The notes under the pieces were generated by a model that ran no database searches, was not told the DNA's origin, and worked only from the letters and a program-made list of their open reading frames with translations. Shown here in pieces: positions 43,544 through 52,447 of a stretch of DNA of 64,000 bases. The position numbers were made by a program, and so were the translations under genes. Within the stretch, counting starts at the first letter, position 1. Each line of letters opens with the position of its first letter. The stretch comes from Corynebacterium kalidii (GTDB lineage Bacteria > Actinomycetota > Actinomycetes > Mycobacteriales > Mycobacteriaceae), in NCBI RefSeq assembly GCF_022869005.1, contig NZ_JALIEA010000011.1, positions 406,438-470,437 on the forward strand, written 5' to 3'.

Positions 43544-45905
43544 CTGTCGTCGGGCTCTTGTCGAACGGGTTGGTGGTGTGCTCCGGTGCCTCGAGGCCGA
43601 CCAGTCCCTCGCCCTCGACGTCGACGGTGGGGATGATCTTGTCGAGCCACGCCGGGAGCTTCCAGGCGCGGTCGCCGAGCAGGAAGAGGACGGCGGGCAC
43701 GATGGTCATGCGCACGACGAAGGCGTCGATCAGCACGGCCATGGCCAGGGCGGAGCCCATCACGGCGATGAACGGTTCGTCCATCAGGATGAAGGCGGCG
43801 AACACCGAGATCATGATCAGCGCGGCGGCGGTGACCACACGGGCCCCGTGCTTGAAGCCGTTCGAGACGGCGTTGCCGGCGGTCTTGCCGTGGACGTAGC
43901 CCTCGCGCATGCGGGTCACCAGGAAGACCTGGTAGTCCATGGCGAGGCCGAAGACGATGCCGATGAGCATGATCGGCAGGAAGGAGATGATCGGCTGCGG
44001 GTCGTCGGTGATACCGAGCCAGCCCCACTGCCAGATCCCGACGGTCAGGCCGAAGGTCGCGGCGACCGACAGGGCGAAGCCCAGTGCGGCGATCAGCGGG
44101 ACCCACAGGGACCGGAAGACGACCATCAGCAGGACGAACGCCAGCACCACGACGATGGCGACGTACGGCACCAGGACCTCCGACAGGCGGTCGGAGATGT
44201 CCTCGAAGATCGGGGTGACGCCGGTGACGGCGTACTCCGCGCCGGTGGCGTCGTGGAAGGACGCCTCGGCGTCGCGGAGGGCCTGCAGGGTGTCGTTCGT
44301 GGCCTCGGCGTTGGCGCCGGTGGTCGGGGTGATCAGCACCTGGGCCGCGGACCCGTCCTCGGCCATCTGGGTGATCTGCGCGTTGGCCACGCCGTCCTGG
44401 CCGCCGATGGTCTCCACGGCGGCACCGTAGGCGGCCGGCGCGGTCTCCGGGTCATCGGAGGTCACCAGGGCGATCATCGGGGCGTTGCGGCCGGGGCCGA
44501 AGTCCTCGTTGATCCACTCGGCGGCGGTGCGCTGCGGGCTGCCGAGCTTGGCGGAGTCGTCGGTGGGCATGGCGAGCTGCAGTCCGCCCACCGGGATCGC
44601 CAGCAGGACGAGCAGCAGCACGGCGCTGACGGAGAACACCACGGGGCGCTTGCGGATCTGGCGGACCCACTTCAGGCCCATGGTGGGCTTATCGTCCTCG
44701 GGGTCCGGGGCCTTGACCACCGGGGCACGTCCGGCGAAGGACTTCGTGCCGAAGGCACCGAGGATCGCGGGCAGCAGCGTGACCGCCACGACCACGGCGA
44801 TCAGGACGGTGAACGCCGCGGCCAGTGCCATGGCGGTGAGGAAGGGGATGTTGATGATCGACAGCGCCGCCAGGGCGATGATCACCGTCAGGCCGGCGAA
44901 GCAGACCGCGGAGCCGGCCTTGCCGACGGCGAGCCCGGCCAGGTGGGCGCGTTGCCGGTGGCTGGTCCCCTTGATCGCCTGGGCGAGTTCCTTCGGCGTC
45001 ATGTTGTTGCCGCCGGCGAAGGCGACCAGCTCGTTGCGGAACCGGGAGACGATGAACAGCGCGTAGTCGATGCCGACGGCCAGGCCGATCATCGACGCCA
45101 GGGTGGGGGTCATGCTGTTGATGGTGTCGGTCAGCGCCGTGGCCGCCATGATCAGCATGATCCCGGTGCCGACGCCCACGATCGCGGTGATCAGCGGGAG
45201 CCCGGCGGCGACGAAGGAACCGAAGGTGATGATCAGCACGAGGGCGGCGATGACGATGCCGACGAGTTCGGCGGTGCCGCCGATCTCGGCCATCTGGAAG
45301 GCGTTGCCGTTGTAGGAGACCTCGAGGTTGTCGGTGGAGGCGTCGTCCAGCACGCCGGTGACGGCCTCGGTGTCTTCGGGGGCGATGTCCATCGCGGTGT
45401 CGGCGTCGAAGGCGACGGTGAACGTGCCGGTCCGGCCGTTCTCGCTCACCGGCGACAGCGCCTGGATGTCGGCCTGGATCTGCTCCTCCGGCAGGCCCTG
45501 TCCGGCCTTGGCCTCGGTGAGCTGCTGTTCCATGCCGGCGGCCGCGGTGACGGGGTCGACGATGCTGTCGGTGTCGGTCAGCGCGTCCTGGCTCTTGAGC
45601 TCGGTGATGAGCTTCTCCAGGTCGGCGTGGGTCGCGGGGTCGGTGAGGGAGCCGCCCTCGGGGGCGCGGACGACGACGGTGCCGGTGGCGGCCTCCATCT
45701 CGTCACCTCCGCCGGGGAAGTACTCGCCCATCTTCTCCTGGGTCTCGACGGACTCGAGCCCGGGGATGGTGAAGGTCATGGAGGTCGATTTCGCCATGGT
45801 GCCGGCGAGGGTGCCCGCGCCGATGAGCACCAGGAGCCAGACGGCGATGAAACGCCACCGGTAGAGGTATGCGGATCGTCCGATCCGGTAGAGGAGTTTA
45901 GCCAT
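43533..45905 (-). CDS. MMPL family transporter
   Basis: This 790-residue RND-superfamily exporter has two similar halves, each with a membrane helix, a large outer domain and five more helices. The GxxxDY signatures appear in both halves: MIGLAVGIDYALFIVSRFRNEL and MLIGIVFGLAMDYQVFLVTRMREGY, whose Asp-Tyr pairs carry proton relay. The C terminus is short with no DUF-type tail. MMPL proteins in this group export mycolate-containing lipids or other lipophilic compounds. Start 45905 (MAKLLYRIG) follows an AATAAT hexamer by 7 nt; an ATG three codons earlier is the alternative. Confidence 0.93.
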   Translation of the reverse strand: MAKLLYRIGRSAYLYRWRFIAVWLLVLIGAGTLAGTMAKSTSMTFTIPGLESVETQEKMGEYFPGGGDEMEAATGTVVVRAPEGGSLTDPATHADLEKLITELKSQDALTDTDSIVDPVTAAAGMEQQLTEAKAGQGLPEEQIQADIQALSPVSENGRTGTFTVAFDADTAMDIAPEDTEAVTGVLDDASTDNLEVSYNGNAFQMAEIGGTAELVGIVIAALVLIITFGSFVAAGLPLITAIVGVGTGIMLIMAATALTDTINSMTPTLASMIGLAVGIDYALFIVSRFRNELVAFAGGNNMTPKELAQAIKGTSHRQRAHLAGLAVGKAGSAVCFAGLTVIIALAALSIINIPFLTAMALAAAFTVLIAVVVAVTLLPAILGAFGTKSFAGRAPVVKAPDPEDDKPTMGLKWVRQIRKRPVVFSVSAVLLLVLLAIPVGGLQLAMPTDDSAKLGSPQRTAAEWINEDFGPGRNAPMIALVTSDDPETAPAAYGAAVETIGGQDGVANAQITQMAEDGSAAQVLITPTTGANAEATNDTLQALRDAEASFHDATGAEYAVTGVTPIFEDISDRLSEVLVPYVAIVVVLAFVLLMVVFRSLWVPLIAALGFALSVAATFGLTVGIWQWGWLGITDDPQPIISFLPIMLIGIVFGLAMDYQVFLVTRMREGYVHGKTAGNAVSNGFKHGARVVTAAALIMISVFAAFILMDEPFIAVMGSALAMAVLIDAFVVRMTIVPAVLFLLGDRAWKLPAWLDKIIPTVDVEGEGLVGLEAPEHTTNPFDKSPTTDGR

Positions 45906-45917
45906 GGGGCACATTAT

Positions 45918-45951
45918 TGCACTGCCCACGCAAAATTGCAGCGCCAGTGCA
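45918..45951. promoter_or_regulatory. 34-bp imperfect palindrome, likely TetR operator
   Basis: TGCACTG (45918-45924) and CAGTGCA (45945-45951) are perfect outer arms, and inner GCAA/TTGC arms (45930-45933 and 45936-45939) keep the symmetry; 12 of 16 positions pair. It overlaps or directly abuts the AATAAT promoter element of the MMPL gene, as expected for repression by the TetR protein of the same operon. Confidence 0.65.
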
Positions 45952-46004
45952 CAACTATATGTTTAGCATCACGCTCGTGGAGGTGGGTCGTCCCCGGCAG
46001 CGTG

Positions 46005-46010
46005 TAGGAT
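46005..46010 (+). promoter_or_regulatory. -10 hexamer of leaderless membrane-protein gene
   Basis: TAGGAT is 7 nt before the GTG at 46018. Confidence 0.55.
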
Positions 46011-46017
46011 CAGCCGG

Positions 46018-46689
46018 GTGTTGTACGTGCTGAGCTTCGCCCTGATGGACACGGTCAATTTCCTGCTGATCGGCGTCCTGGTCGCCGTGGGCGTGGCCCA
46101 GCCGCTCAAGGACAAGGGGGGACGGTACGGCGCGGTGGCGGCGCGCCTGGTGTTCGGCGACTGGCTCGGTGTGCTGGTGCTCGCCCTGCTCACCATGGTC
46201 GTCTTCGACGGCCTGGGCGGGAAGATCACGGCATTGGTGGAGTCGCCGGTGTTCGGCGTCCTGCTGATCCTCACCGGCCTCGTCAGCGCGGTGCTGGCGT
46301 GGCGGGGCACCGGGGACGGTGAGCCCGGGCTGGTCCGGCGCATCATGAAGCCGCTCAGGACGCCGTCCATGGCGACCGTCGGCACGGGCGTCGTCCTGGG
46401 GCTCGCCCAGTCGGTGACCTCCATCCCCTTCTTCGCCGGCATCGCGGTGATGAGCGCCGGCGACTTCGACACCGTCGTCCGCTACACCGGCATGGTCGCC
46501 TACGCGTCGGTCGCGTTGAGCCTGCCGTTCCTGTGTGCCCTGGTGATCGGCTACATCAGGATGCGGCCCTACAGCGCCGTGGGCCGCGGCTTCGGGTGGA
46601 TGCGCCAGAACCAGGCCACAGTCGCCCAGATCGGCGGCTACATCGTCGCGGTCTTCCTGGTCCTGCTCGGCGTCGTGCACATGTTGTGA
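46018..46689 (+). CDS. Six-helix membrane protein, exporter-like
   Basis: This 223-residue protein has six hydrophobic segments (about 5-27, 38-62, 73-94, 118-138, 149-171, 200-222). The first reads FALMDTVNFLLIGVLVAVGVA and the layout with a basic loop after helix 3 recalls the Sap/GAP (sulfolipid-addressing) and LysE-like exporter superfamily, but no diagnostic motif was recognised. It is divergent from the MMPL gene and shares its intergenic operator region, so it may be regulated with it. It converges on prfC. Confidence 0.7.
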   Translation: MLYVLSFALMDTVNFLLIGVLVAVGVAQPLKDKGGRYGAVAARLVFGDWLGVLVLALLTMVVFDGLGGKITALVESPVFGVLLILTGLVSAVLAWRGTGDGEPGLVRRIMKPLRTPSMATVGTGVVLGLAQSVTSIPFFAGIAVMSAGDFDTVVRYTGMVAYASVALSLPFLCALVIGYIRMRPYSAVGRGFGWMRQNQATVAQIGGYIVAVFLVLLGVVHML

Positions 46690-46697
46690 CGCGGTGG

Positions 46698-48377
46698 CTA
46701 GTCGGCCACCAGCGGCTCCATCGTGAGCTCGGGGTGCTCCTTCTCCACGAAGGCGAGCTTCCACTTGTCACCGAACAGGGCGATGAGCGCCCCGTCGGAG
46801 CGGGTGAAGATCTCCACGCCGCGCTGGCGTCCGAGCTCGGGTGCACTGGCGGCGTCGGTGCGTCGGGCCACGGAGTAGGGCACCGGTTCGGTCACGGTCT
46901 CCACGTTGTACTCGGCGAGCATCCGGGCCTGCATGACCTCGAACTGCATCGGGCCGACGGCGGCCATCACCGGGCTCGCGTCGCCGCGGGCGTCGTTCTT
47001 CAGGATCTGGACGACCCCCTCGGAATCGAGCTGCTCCAGGGCCTTGCGGAACTGCTTGTACTTGCCCAGCGTCTTGGCGCGCAGTGTGCGGAAGTTCTCG
47101 GGGGCGAACTGGGGCATCGGGCGGAACTGGACCTTGCGCCCCGCGTAGATCGTGTCGCCGGGGGCGAGGGTGCCGGCGTTGACCAGACCCACGATATCGC
47201 CGGGGTAGGCAGACTCCACGGTGTTGCGGTCGCGGCCGAAGACGGTGAGGGCGTACTTCGTGGAGAAGCTGCGGCCCGACTGTGCGTGGGTGACCTGCAT
47301 GCCACGGGTGAATTCACCGGAGACGACCCGCATGAAGGCGAGCTTGTCGCGGTGGTTGGTGTCCATCCCGGCCTGCACCTTGAACACCACGCCGGCGAAG
47401 TTGTCGGTGACGTCGCGGACCGTGTCGATCGCCGCACCGGCGGAGGACGCCGCGGCCTCGAGGACGGCGGGGTCGGAGTCGCGGGACGACGGCTGCGGCG
47501 CCAGGGCGCAGAGGGTGTCCAGGATCTGGTGCACGCCGAAGTTCAGCATCGCCGAGGCGAAGATCAGCGGGGAGGTGGTGCAGTCGAGGAACAGCTCCTG
47601 GTCGTGGACCGCACCGTCGGCGGCGAGCAGTTCGGCCTCTTCGGCGGCGGTGTCCCAGGCGCCGTCCTCCTTCGCGGACGCCTCCTCGGGGGAGTAGTGC
47701 TCTTCCGGGGCGATGGTGGAACCGCCGGCAGTGCGCAGGAAGTGGATGTACTCCTGCACCTCGCCCTCGCCGTCCAGACGGGCGAGCCCGCGGAAGTCAC
47801 CGGCCGGGCCGACGGGCCAGAACAGCGGGGTCGGCTGCAGGCCGATCTCGGTGACGATCTCGTCGACGAGCTCCAGGGGTTCCTTACCCGGCCGGTCCCA
47901 CTTGTTGATGACGGTGATGATCGGCAGGCCGCGGGCCTTGCACACCCGGAAGAGCTTCAGGGTCTGCGGCTCCAGGCCCTTCGCACCGTCGACCAGCATC
48001 ACCGCGGCGTCGACGGCGGTGAGCACCCGGTAGGTGTCCTCGGAGAAGTCGGCGTGGCCGGGGGTGTCGACCAGGTTGATCATGTACGGCTCGCCGGTGT
48101 GGCCTTCCGGGGCGTACTCGAACTGCAGGGCGGAGGAGGCGACGGAGATGCCGCGGTCCTTCTCCATCTCCATCCAGTCGGAGACGGTGGATTTGCGGCC
48201 GGCCTTGCCGTGGACGGCACCGGCCTCGTTGATCACGTGGGCGTGCAGCGCCAGCGCCTCGGTCAGCGTGGACTTACCGGCGTCGGGGTGGGCAATGACG
48301 GCGAAGGTACGCCGACGGTGGGCTTCGGAGGCGACGGTGGAGGTGCTGGCTGGGGATGCTGCTGCGGTGTCTGACAC
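46698..48377 (-). CDS. prfC: Peptide chain release factor 3
   Basis: This 559-residue translational GTPase recycles RF1/RF2. G1 is AHPDAGKSTLTEAL (about 30-43), G3 DTPGHADFSEDTYR, G4 NKWDRPGKEP, and the RF3-specific segments AVHGKAGRKSTVSDWMEMEKDRGISV and VGPMQFEVMQARMLAEYNVE are present. The N terminus has a 20-residue Ala/Ser/Thr-rich extension. GTG start, 8 nt after TAAGGT. Confidence 0.96.
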   Translation of the reverse strand: MSDTAAASPASTSTVASEAHRRRTFAVIAHPDAGKSTLTEALALHAHVINEAGAVHGKAGRKSTVSDWMEMEKDRGISVASSALQFEYAPEGHTGEPYMINLVDTPGHADFSEDTYRVLTAVDAAVMLVDGAKGLEPQTLKLFRVCKARGLPIITVINKWDRPGKEPLELVDEIVTEIGLQPTPLFWPVGPAGDFRGLARLDGEGEVQEYIHFLRTAGGSTIAPEEHYSPEEASAKEDGAWDTAAEEAELLAADGAVHDQELFLDCTTSPLIFASAMLNFGVHQILDTLCALAPQPSSRDSDPAVLEAAASSAGAAIDTVRDVTDNFAGVVFKVQAGMDTNHRDKLAFMRVVSGEFTRGMQVTHAQSGRSFSTKYALTVFGRDRNTVESAYPGDIVGLVNAGTLAPGDTIYAGRKVQFRPMPQFAPENFRTLRAKTLGKYKQFRKALEQLDSEGVVQILKNDARGDASPVMAAVGPMQFEVMQARMLAEYNVETVTEPVPYSVARRTDAASAPELGRQRGVEIFTRSDGALIALFGDKWKLAFVEKEHPELTMEPLVAD

Positions 48378-48385
48378 GTCTGGAC

Positions 48386-48391
48386 ACCTTA
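48386..48391 (-). promoter_or_regulatory. -10 hexamer of leaderless prfC
   Basis: TAAGGT on the minus strand ends 8 nt before the GTG at 48377. Confidence 0.55.
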
Positions 48392-48426
48392 CCTGCGTGC
48401 GGGGTACTCCGGAAACGAGGTGCCGT

Positions 48427-49221
48427 CTACTCCGCCCGCCGGAACCTGAGCACCGACAGGGGAGCGAAGACCAGCACCAGCAGGATCGCCGCGCCGAAGA
48501 CGGCGAGCACGGGGTTCTGCATCGTCCAGATGTCCGGCGCCGGGGCGTCGCCGGTGTTACCGAAGAGCTCGCGGGTGGCCTGCACCAGCGCGGAGACCGG
48601 GTTCCACTCGGCGAAGACGCGCAGTGCGGTCGGCATCGTCTCGGAGGGGACGAAGGCGTTGGACAGGAAGGTCAGCGGGAACAGGACCATGAACGTCGCC
48701 GAGTTCATCACCTCGGGGCTGCGGACGACCTGGCCGAGCAGCACCATCACCCAGGAGAACGCCCAGGAGAACAGCAGGAGCAGCCCCATACCGGCGAGGA
48801 AGCGTCCGACGCCGTCCTCGAACCGCCACCCGACGGCCACGCCGGACAGCACCATCACCACCAGCGTCAGGGAATTGAGGACGAGGTCGGCCAGGGTCCG
48901 GGCCACCAGGACGGCGGACGGCGCCATCGGCAGGGTCTTGAACCGGTCGATCAGGCCCTTCTTCCGGTCCTCGGACATGAACATCCCGGAGAACGTCGAG
49001 CCGAAGACCACCGTCTGCACGAAGATCCCGGCCATGAGGAAGTCGGTGTAGTTCTGCCCGGGCACCTGGATGGCGCCGCCGAACACCTGGCTGAACAGCA
49101 GCACGAACATGATCGGCTGGATCATGCCCCACATCAGGACGTCCGGCGTCCGGCGGAAGTGGATGAGGTTGCGCAGTGTCACTGCGCGGACGTCGGTGAA
49201 CCAGTTGCTGACGGTGGTCAT
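48427..49221 (-). CDS. ABC-2 type permease, DrrB-like
   Basis: This 264-residue membrane protein has six hydrophobic segments and the ABC-2/DrrB features: LRNLIHFRRTPDVLMWGMIQPIMFVLLFSQVFGGAI near the N terminus and ATFMVLFPLTFLSNAFVPSETMPTALRVFAEWNPVSALVQATRELFG, the conserved exporter loop. It pairs with the DrrA-like ATPase, whose stop overlaps its start (ATGA). DrrAB systems export hydrophobic drugs or lipids. Confidence 0.93.
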   Translation of the reverse strand: MTTVSNWFTDVRAVTLRNLIHFRRTPDVLMWGMIQPIMFVLLFSQVFGGAIQVPGQNYTDFLMAGIFVQTVVFGSTFSGMFMSEDRKKGLIDRFKTLPMAPSAVLVARTLADLVLNSLTLVVMVLSGVAVGWRFEDGVGRFLAGMGLLLLFSWAFSWVMVLLGQVVRSPEVMNSATFMVLFPLTFLSNAFVPSETMPTALRVFAEWNPVSALVQATRELFGNTGDAPAPDIWTMQNPVLAVFGAAILLVLVFAPLSVLRFRRAE

Positions 49222-50180
49222 GATGCGTCCTTCCCGGTGTCGTCTCCGGTGAGGGAGAGGAAGACGTCGTCGAGGGTGGGGCGGGCCAGGCCGATGTCGT
49301 GGATCCCGAGGCCGTGGGCGCGGATGTCGTGCAGTGCGCGTTCCAGTGCGGCGGGTCCGTCGTCGACGGCGAGGGTGAGGGTGCGTTCCTGCCGGACGAC
49401 GTTCTCGCCACCGAGGGCCAGGGGCTGCAGGAGCAGGGTCGCGGTGTCGACGTCTGCGGGGTCCGCCAGGGTCACGGTGACCCGCTGGCCGCCGACCTGC
49501 GTCTTGAGGACGTCGGCGGTGCCTTCGGCGATGACGGTCCCGTTGTCGATCACGCTGATCTCGTCGGCGAGCTGGTCGGCCTCCTCCAGGTACTGGGTGG
49601 TCAACAGCAGTGTGGTGCCGGCGGCGACGCGTTCGCGGATCACGTCCCACAGGCTGAGGCGGGCAGCGGGGTCGAGACCGGTGGTCGGTTCGTCGAGGAA
49701 GAGGATCCTCGGGTTGTTCACCAGCGAGGACGCCAGGTCGGCCCGTCGTCGCATGCCTCCGGAGAAGCCTTTGACGGGACGGTCGGCGGCGTCGGTGAGG
49801 TTGAACAGCTCGAGGAGTTCGTCCGCACGCTTCTTCGCCGTCCGGTCGCCGAGGTGGAAGAGGCGACCGATGAGCATGAGGTTCTCCCGCGCGGAGAGGT
49901 CCTCGTCGATGGTGGCGTACTGGCCGGAGGCGCCGATGATCTCCCGGACGCGGGCAGGCTGGCGTACCACGTCGAGCCCCGCGACGGTGGCGGTGCCGGA
50001 CGTGGGCCGGATGAGGGTGGTCAGGACCTTGACCGTGGTGGTTTTCCCCGCACCGTTGGGGCCGAGGAGTCCCCGGACGGTGCCTTCGTCGACGGAGAGG
50101 TCGAGGCCGTCGAGAGCCCGGACCTCTCCGGAGGAGGACTGGTAGGTTTTCCGGACGTCATGCAGCTCGATGAGGGGCAT
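49218..50180 (-). CDS. ABC transporter ATPase, DrrA-like
   Basis: This 320-residue ATPase has Walker A LLGPNGAGKTTT (about 38-49), Q-loop GQYATIDEDLSARENL, signature FSGGMRRRADLASSL, Walker B ILFLDEPTTGLDP and the switch His replaced by TTQYLEEADQLAD, as is usual in the DrrA group. The C-terminal region ends with the GLARPTLDDVFLSLTG motif typical of daunorubicin-resistance-type ATPases. The start at 50180 is supported by TACCAT 8 nt upstream; earlier in-frame codons lie within the DUF222 gene. Confidence 0.94.
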   Translation of the reverse strand: MPLIELHDVRKTYQSSSGEVRALDGLDLSVDEGTVRGLLGPNGAGKTTTVKVLTTLIRPTSGTATVAGLDVVRQPARVREIIGASGQYATIDEDLSARENLMLIGRLFHLGDRTAKKRADELLELFNLTDAADRPVKGFSGGMRRRADLASSLVNNPRILFLDEPTTGLDPAARLSLWDVIRERVAAGTTLLLTTQYLEEADQLADEISVIDNGTVIAEGTADVLKTQVGGQRVTVTLADPADVDTATLLLQPLALGGENVVRQERTLTLAVDDGPAALERALHDIRAHGLGIHDIGLARPTLDDVFLSLTGDDTGKDAS

Positions 50181-51385
50181 GCTCTCGGATGGTACTGCAC
50201 CGGGGCCGTGCTGGACAGGGCCGTGAACGGATCCCGTGTGGGGGACAGCGGGCCGGCGGCGACGGTGCTCACCGCCACGCCGCCGGGGCCGGTCCAGTGC
50301 AGGGTGACCGCGTCGTCCAGGCTGGTCGGTGTCCAGATCCGCGCCGTCTTCAGGGTGTGGTGGGTGCGGCACAGGCTGATGCCGTTGGTGACGCAGGTGT
50401 CCCCGTCGCTGTCCGGGTCGGTGTGCGGCGAGCTGACCAGGTGGTCGTGGTCGCACCGGTCGGCGGGGACGCTGCAGCCGGGGAAGCGGCAGTGGCCGTC
50501 ACGCCCCTCGATCAGTGCGCGTTGCAGGGTGGTGAAACGGTAGGACGGGGTCGGCGGGACCTCGGCGGCGTCGGGCAGCTCGCGGATGCGGGCGGCCAGG
50601 GCGGTGAGCTCGGCGGCCGTGGTGGGGCAGACCCACCCGGTACCCAGGACGTAGGCCGGTGCGTCGCCGTGGGGCCGGTAGGCGTTGACGGTGACGGTGA
50701 GCTGGTCGCGACGCCCGCCGAGCGCGCCGAGGGCGACCTGACCGCGGCACCGGGACATCGGTGGCGCGGGCCGGTCGTCGTCGGTCATCTCACGCCGGGT
50801 GGTCAGCGCCGCTGTGCCGATGGCCTGCCAGAGTGCGTCGGCGGTGACCTCGCTGCCGCAGTCCAGGGTCAGGCGGGTGCCGCGCCGGGTCAGTGACACC
50901 GCCGCCGCCTCGTCGGTCTCGGTGGCTTCGGCGACCAGTGGGGCGAGGGTGCACAGGATCTCGTCGGTGACGTCGGCCAGGGCCGTGTGGATGGTGTTGC
51001 CGGTGTTCCTGATCCACTGGGTCAGCAGGCGTGCGACAGCGGTGTCGAGGAGGTCGGGCACCTCGGCGCCGGCGGCGCGGAGGGCGCGGTTGTGACGGTT
51101 GATCCGCGACCAGATCGCGTCGAGGTGGTCCACGGAGAAACGACCGTCGGAGCGGAAATGGTCGAACAGGTCGGGCATCCGCGCGGCGAGGTCGGCGGCG
51201 TGGGCGTAGCGGTGGGCTTCGCTGGTGGTACGGCGACGCAGTACCAGAGCCGTGGACAGGCGGGCGTCGTGGGGGATCCCGGTGAGGAAGTCGACGAGTT
51301 TCAGCTCGGCGGCGTTGATGCCCGTGGAGTACTCGGTGGCCAGGGCGGCGTAGGTCTCACCCGAGATCGGTTCTGTTCGCGGCAT
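50021..51385 (-). CDS. DUF222/HNH endonuclease domain protein with run-on C terminus
   Basis: This 454-residue protein is of the actinobacterial DUF222 plus HNH type (13E12-repeat-like). The HNH domain is at about residues 300-350: CRFPGCSVPADRCDHDHLV, NGISLCRTHHTLKT. The last 53 codons lie inside the DrrA-like gene in another frame and give a Ser/Pro/Thr-rich tail with no family likeness, so the natural 3' end seems to have been lost. Members are common, often mobile or multicopy, and of unknown role. AGGAGG lies 7 nt before the ATG; TACAGT (51415-51410) is a likely -10. Confidence 0.82.
   Translation of the reverse strand: MPRTEPISGETYAALATEYSTGINAAELKLVDFLTGIPHDARLSTALVLRRRTTSEAHRYAHAADLAARMPDLFDHFRSDGRFSVDHLDAIWSRINRHNRALRAAGAEVPDLLDTAVARLLTQWIRNTGNTIHTALADVTDEILCTLAPLVAEATETDEAAAVSLTRRGTRLTLDCGSEVTADALWQAIGTAALTTRREMTDDDRPAPPMSRCRGQVALGALGGRRDQLTVTVNAYRPHGDAPAYVLGTGWVCPTTAAELTALAARIRELPDAAEVPPTPSYRFTTLQRALIEGRDGHCRFPGCSVPADRCDHDHLVSSPHTDPDSDGDTCVTNGISLCRTHHTLKTARIWTPTSLDDAVTLHWTGPGGVAVSTVAAGPLSPTRDPFTALSSTAPVQYHPRACPSSSCMTSGKPTSPPPERSGLSTASTSPSTKAPSGDSSAPTVRGKPPRSRS
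50189..50194 (-). promoter_or_regulatory. -10 hexamer of leaderless drrA-like gene
   Basis: TACCAT on the minus strand ends 8 nt before the ATG at 50180. It lies inside the coding frame of the upstream DUF222 gene. Confidence 0.5.
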
Positions 51386-51399
51386 GGTCCCCTCCTTGT

Positions 51400-51418
51400 C
51401 GATACGAACACTGTATCG
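51400..51418. promoter_or_regulatory. Dyad CGATAC-N7-GTATCG at the DUF222/HNH promoter
   Basis: A perfect 6-bp inverted repeat with a 7-nt spacer overlaps the TACAGT -10-like hexamer and the expected transcription start of the HNH gene, so it may be an operator. Confidence 0.4.
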
Positions 51419-51454
51419 GACAGGGCGGACACGAAACGGCGAAGAGCACTATTT

Positions 51455-51483
51455 CTTCGAACGTCAGTTCTAAAACGTCGAAG
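51455..51483. repeat. Inverted repeat between DUF1963 and HNH genes
   Basis: CTTCGAACGT and ACGTCGAAG pair over 9 bp with one bulged base and a 10-nt loop. It follows the DUF1963 gene by 17 nt on the minus strand and may end its mRNA, although no T-tract is present. Confidence 0.4.
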
Positions 51484-51499
51484 ACTCCTCGATTGATTG

Positions 51500-52426
51500 T
51501 CAGGTCTGCTGGTAGACGGCCTGCACCCGATCGAAGTGGCGGGCGGCGAGGTCGGCCGTCCGGATGAGGAAGTAGACGTCGCCGTCGCCGTACTTGCCCC
51601 CGTCCCAGTTGTAGATGTCGAGCTGGAACAGCAACCTCCAGTCGGAGACTTCCTCATCGGTACCGTCACCGGCGATGTAGTCGCGGGGATCGCTCTGAAG
51701 CGGGACAGGGGTTCCGAGCAGCTGATGATGCCGCCATCCGTCCCAGCACTCGTCCTCGTCCCAGAAGTCCTCGACACCGTCGGTGACGTCAGCGAGTCCG
51801 CCCGGCTCGAACACGTACTCCGTTTCGGGGGCGTTGCTGGTCTCGACGGGGATGGTGACTCCGCCGAACAGGGTCACCGGGCGGGCCGGGGCGTGGAACA
51901 CCTCCGCATCGAAGCTCCCGGTGCCGTGCGCAGCGGCGTCAGCCAGGTCGTCGGGCATGGTCGCGGCCACTGTCTGTTCAGCGGGCGAGGTGTCCCAGAC
52001 AACGGCGGCGACGCGGGCACCGTTCTCCCAGGGGCCTACACAGAAGTCGTAGAAGAAGAGGAGGCGACCGGTGTCCGGCAGGTCGGCGGCGACCTCCCCC
52101 AGGGCGTGTGCCTCGGCAAGGTCGATCTGGGCGACGAAGGCGAAGGGCAGGTTCCGGGACAGGTGGTCCAGCATCATCTTCTCGTCAGACGAATGCCCAC
52201 GTCCGGCGATGTCCCTGGGGTCCGTCGGGGGTTCGGGGCGTGGCCACTCCATGCCGACAGGTAGGTCTGGTACTCCGCCGAGTCTCGAGCCAGTGCGGAC
52301 GGTCTCGTCAGGGTCGCCGGGCTTGAGGCCGATTGCCGGTATGAGGACATCCAGCACGTTGTCCACGTGTTCCGGCGCGACGTGCTTTTCTATGGCTGCC
52401 CGCGCTTCGTGAAGTGACTCAAACAT
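51500..52426 (-). CDS. DUF1963 (YwqG-like) protein
   Basis: This 308-residue protein matches the YwqG/DUF1963 layout: SRLGGVPDLPVGMEWPRPE (about 46-64), PFAFVAQIDLAEA, GRLLFFYD, LLGTPVPLQSDPR and the C-terminal WRLLFQLDIYNWDGGKYGDGDVYFLIRTADLAARHFDRVQAVYQ. It is acidic and soluble with no catalytic motif. The family is of unknown function, sometimes found with polymorphic toxin immunity genes. It has its own leaderless promoter 21 nt after the spermidine-synthase-like gene. Confidence 0.85.
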   Translation of the reverse strand: MFESLHEARAAIEKHVAPEHVDNVLDVLIPAIGLKPGDPDETVRTGSRLGGVPDLPVGMEWPRPEPPTDPRDIAGRGHSSDEKMMLDHLSRNLPFAFVAQIDLAEAHALGEVAADLPDTGRLLFFYDFCVGPWENGARVAAVVWDTSPAEQTVAATMPDDLADAAAHGTGSFDAEVFHAPARPVTLFGGVTIPVETSNAPETEYVFEPGGLADVTDGVEDFWDEDECWDGWRHHQLLGTPVPLQSDPRDYIAGDGTDEEVSDWRLLFQLDIYNWDGGKYGDGDVYFLIRTADLAARHFDRVQAVYQQT

Positions 52427-52433
52427 GCGGGCC

Positions 52434-52439
52434 AGTCTA
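52434..52439 (-). promoter_or_regulatory. -10 hexamer of leaderless DUF1963 gene
   Basis: TAGACT on the minus strand ends 7 nt before the ATG at 52426. Confidence 0.55.
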
Positions 52440-52447
52440 TCCCCGGC

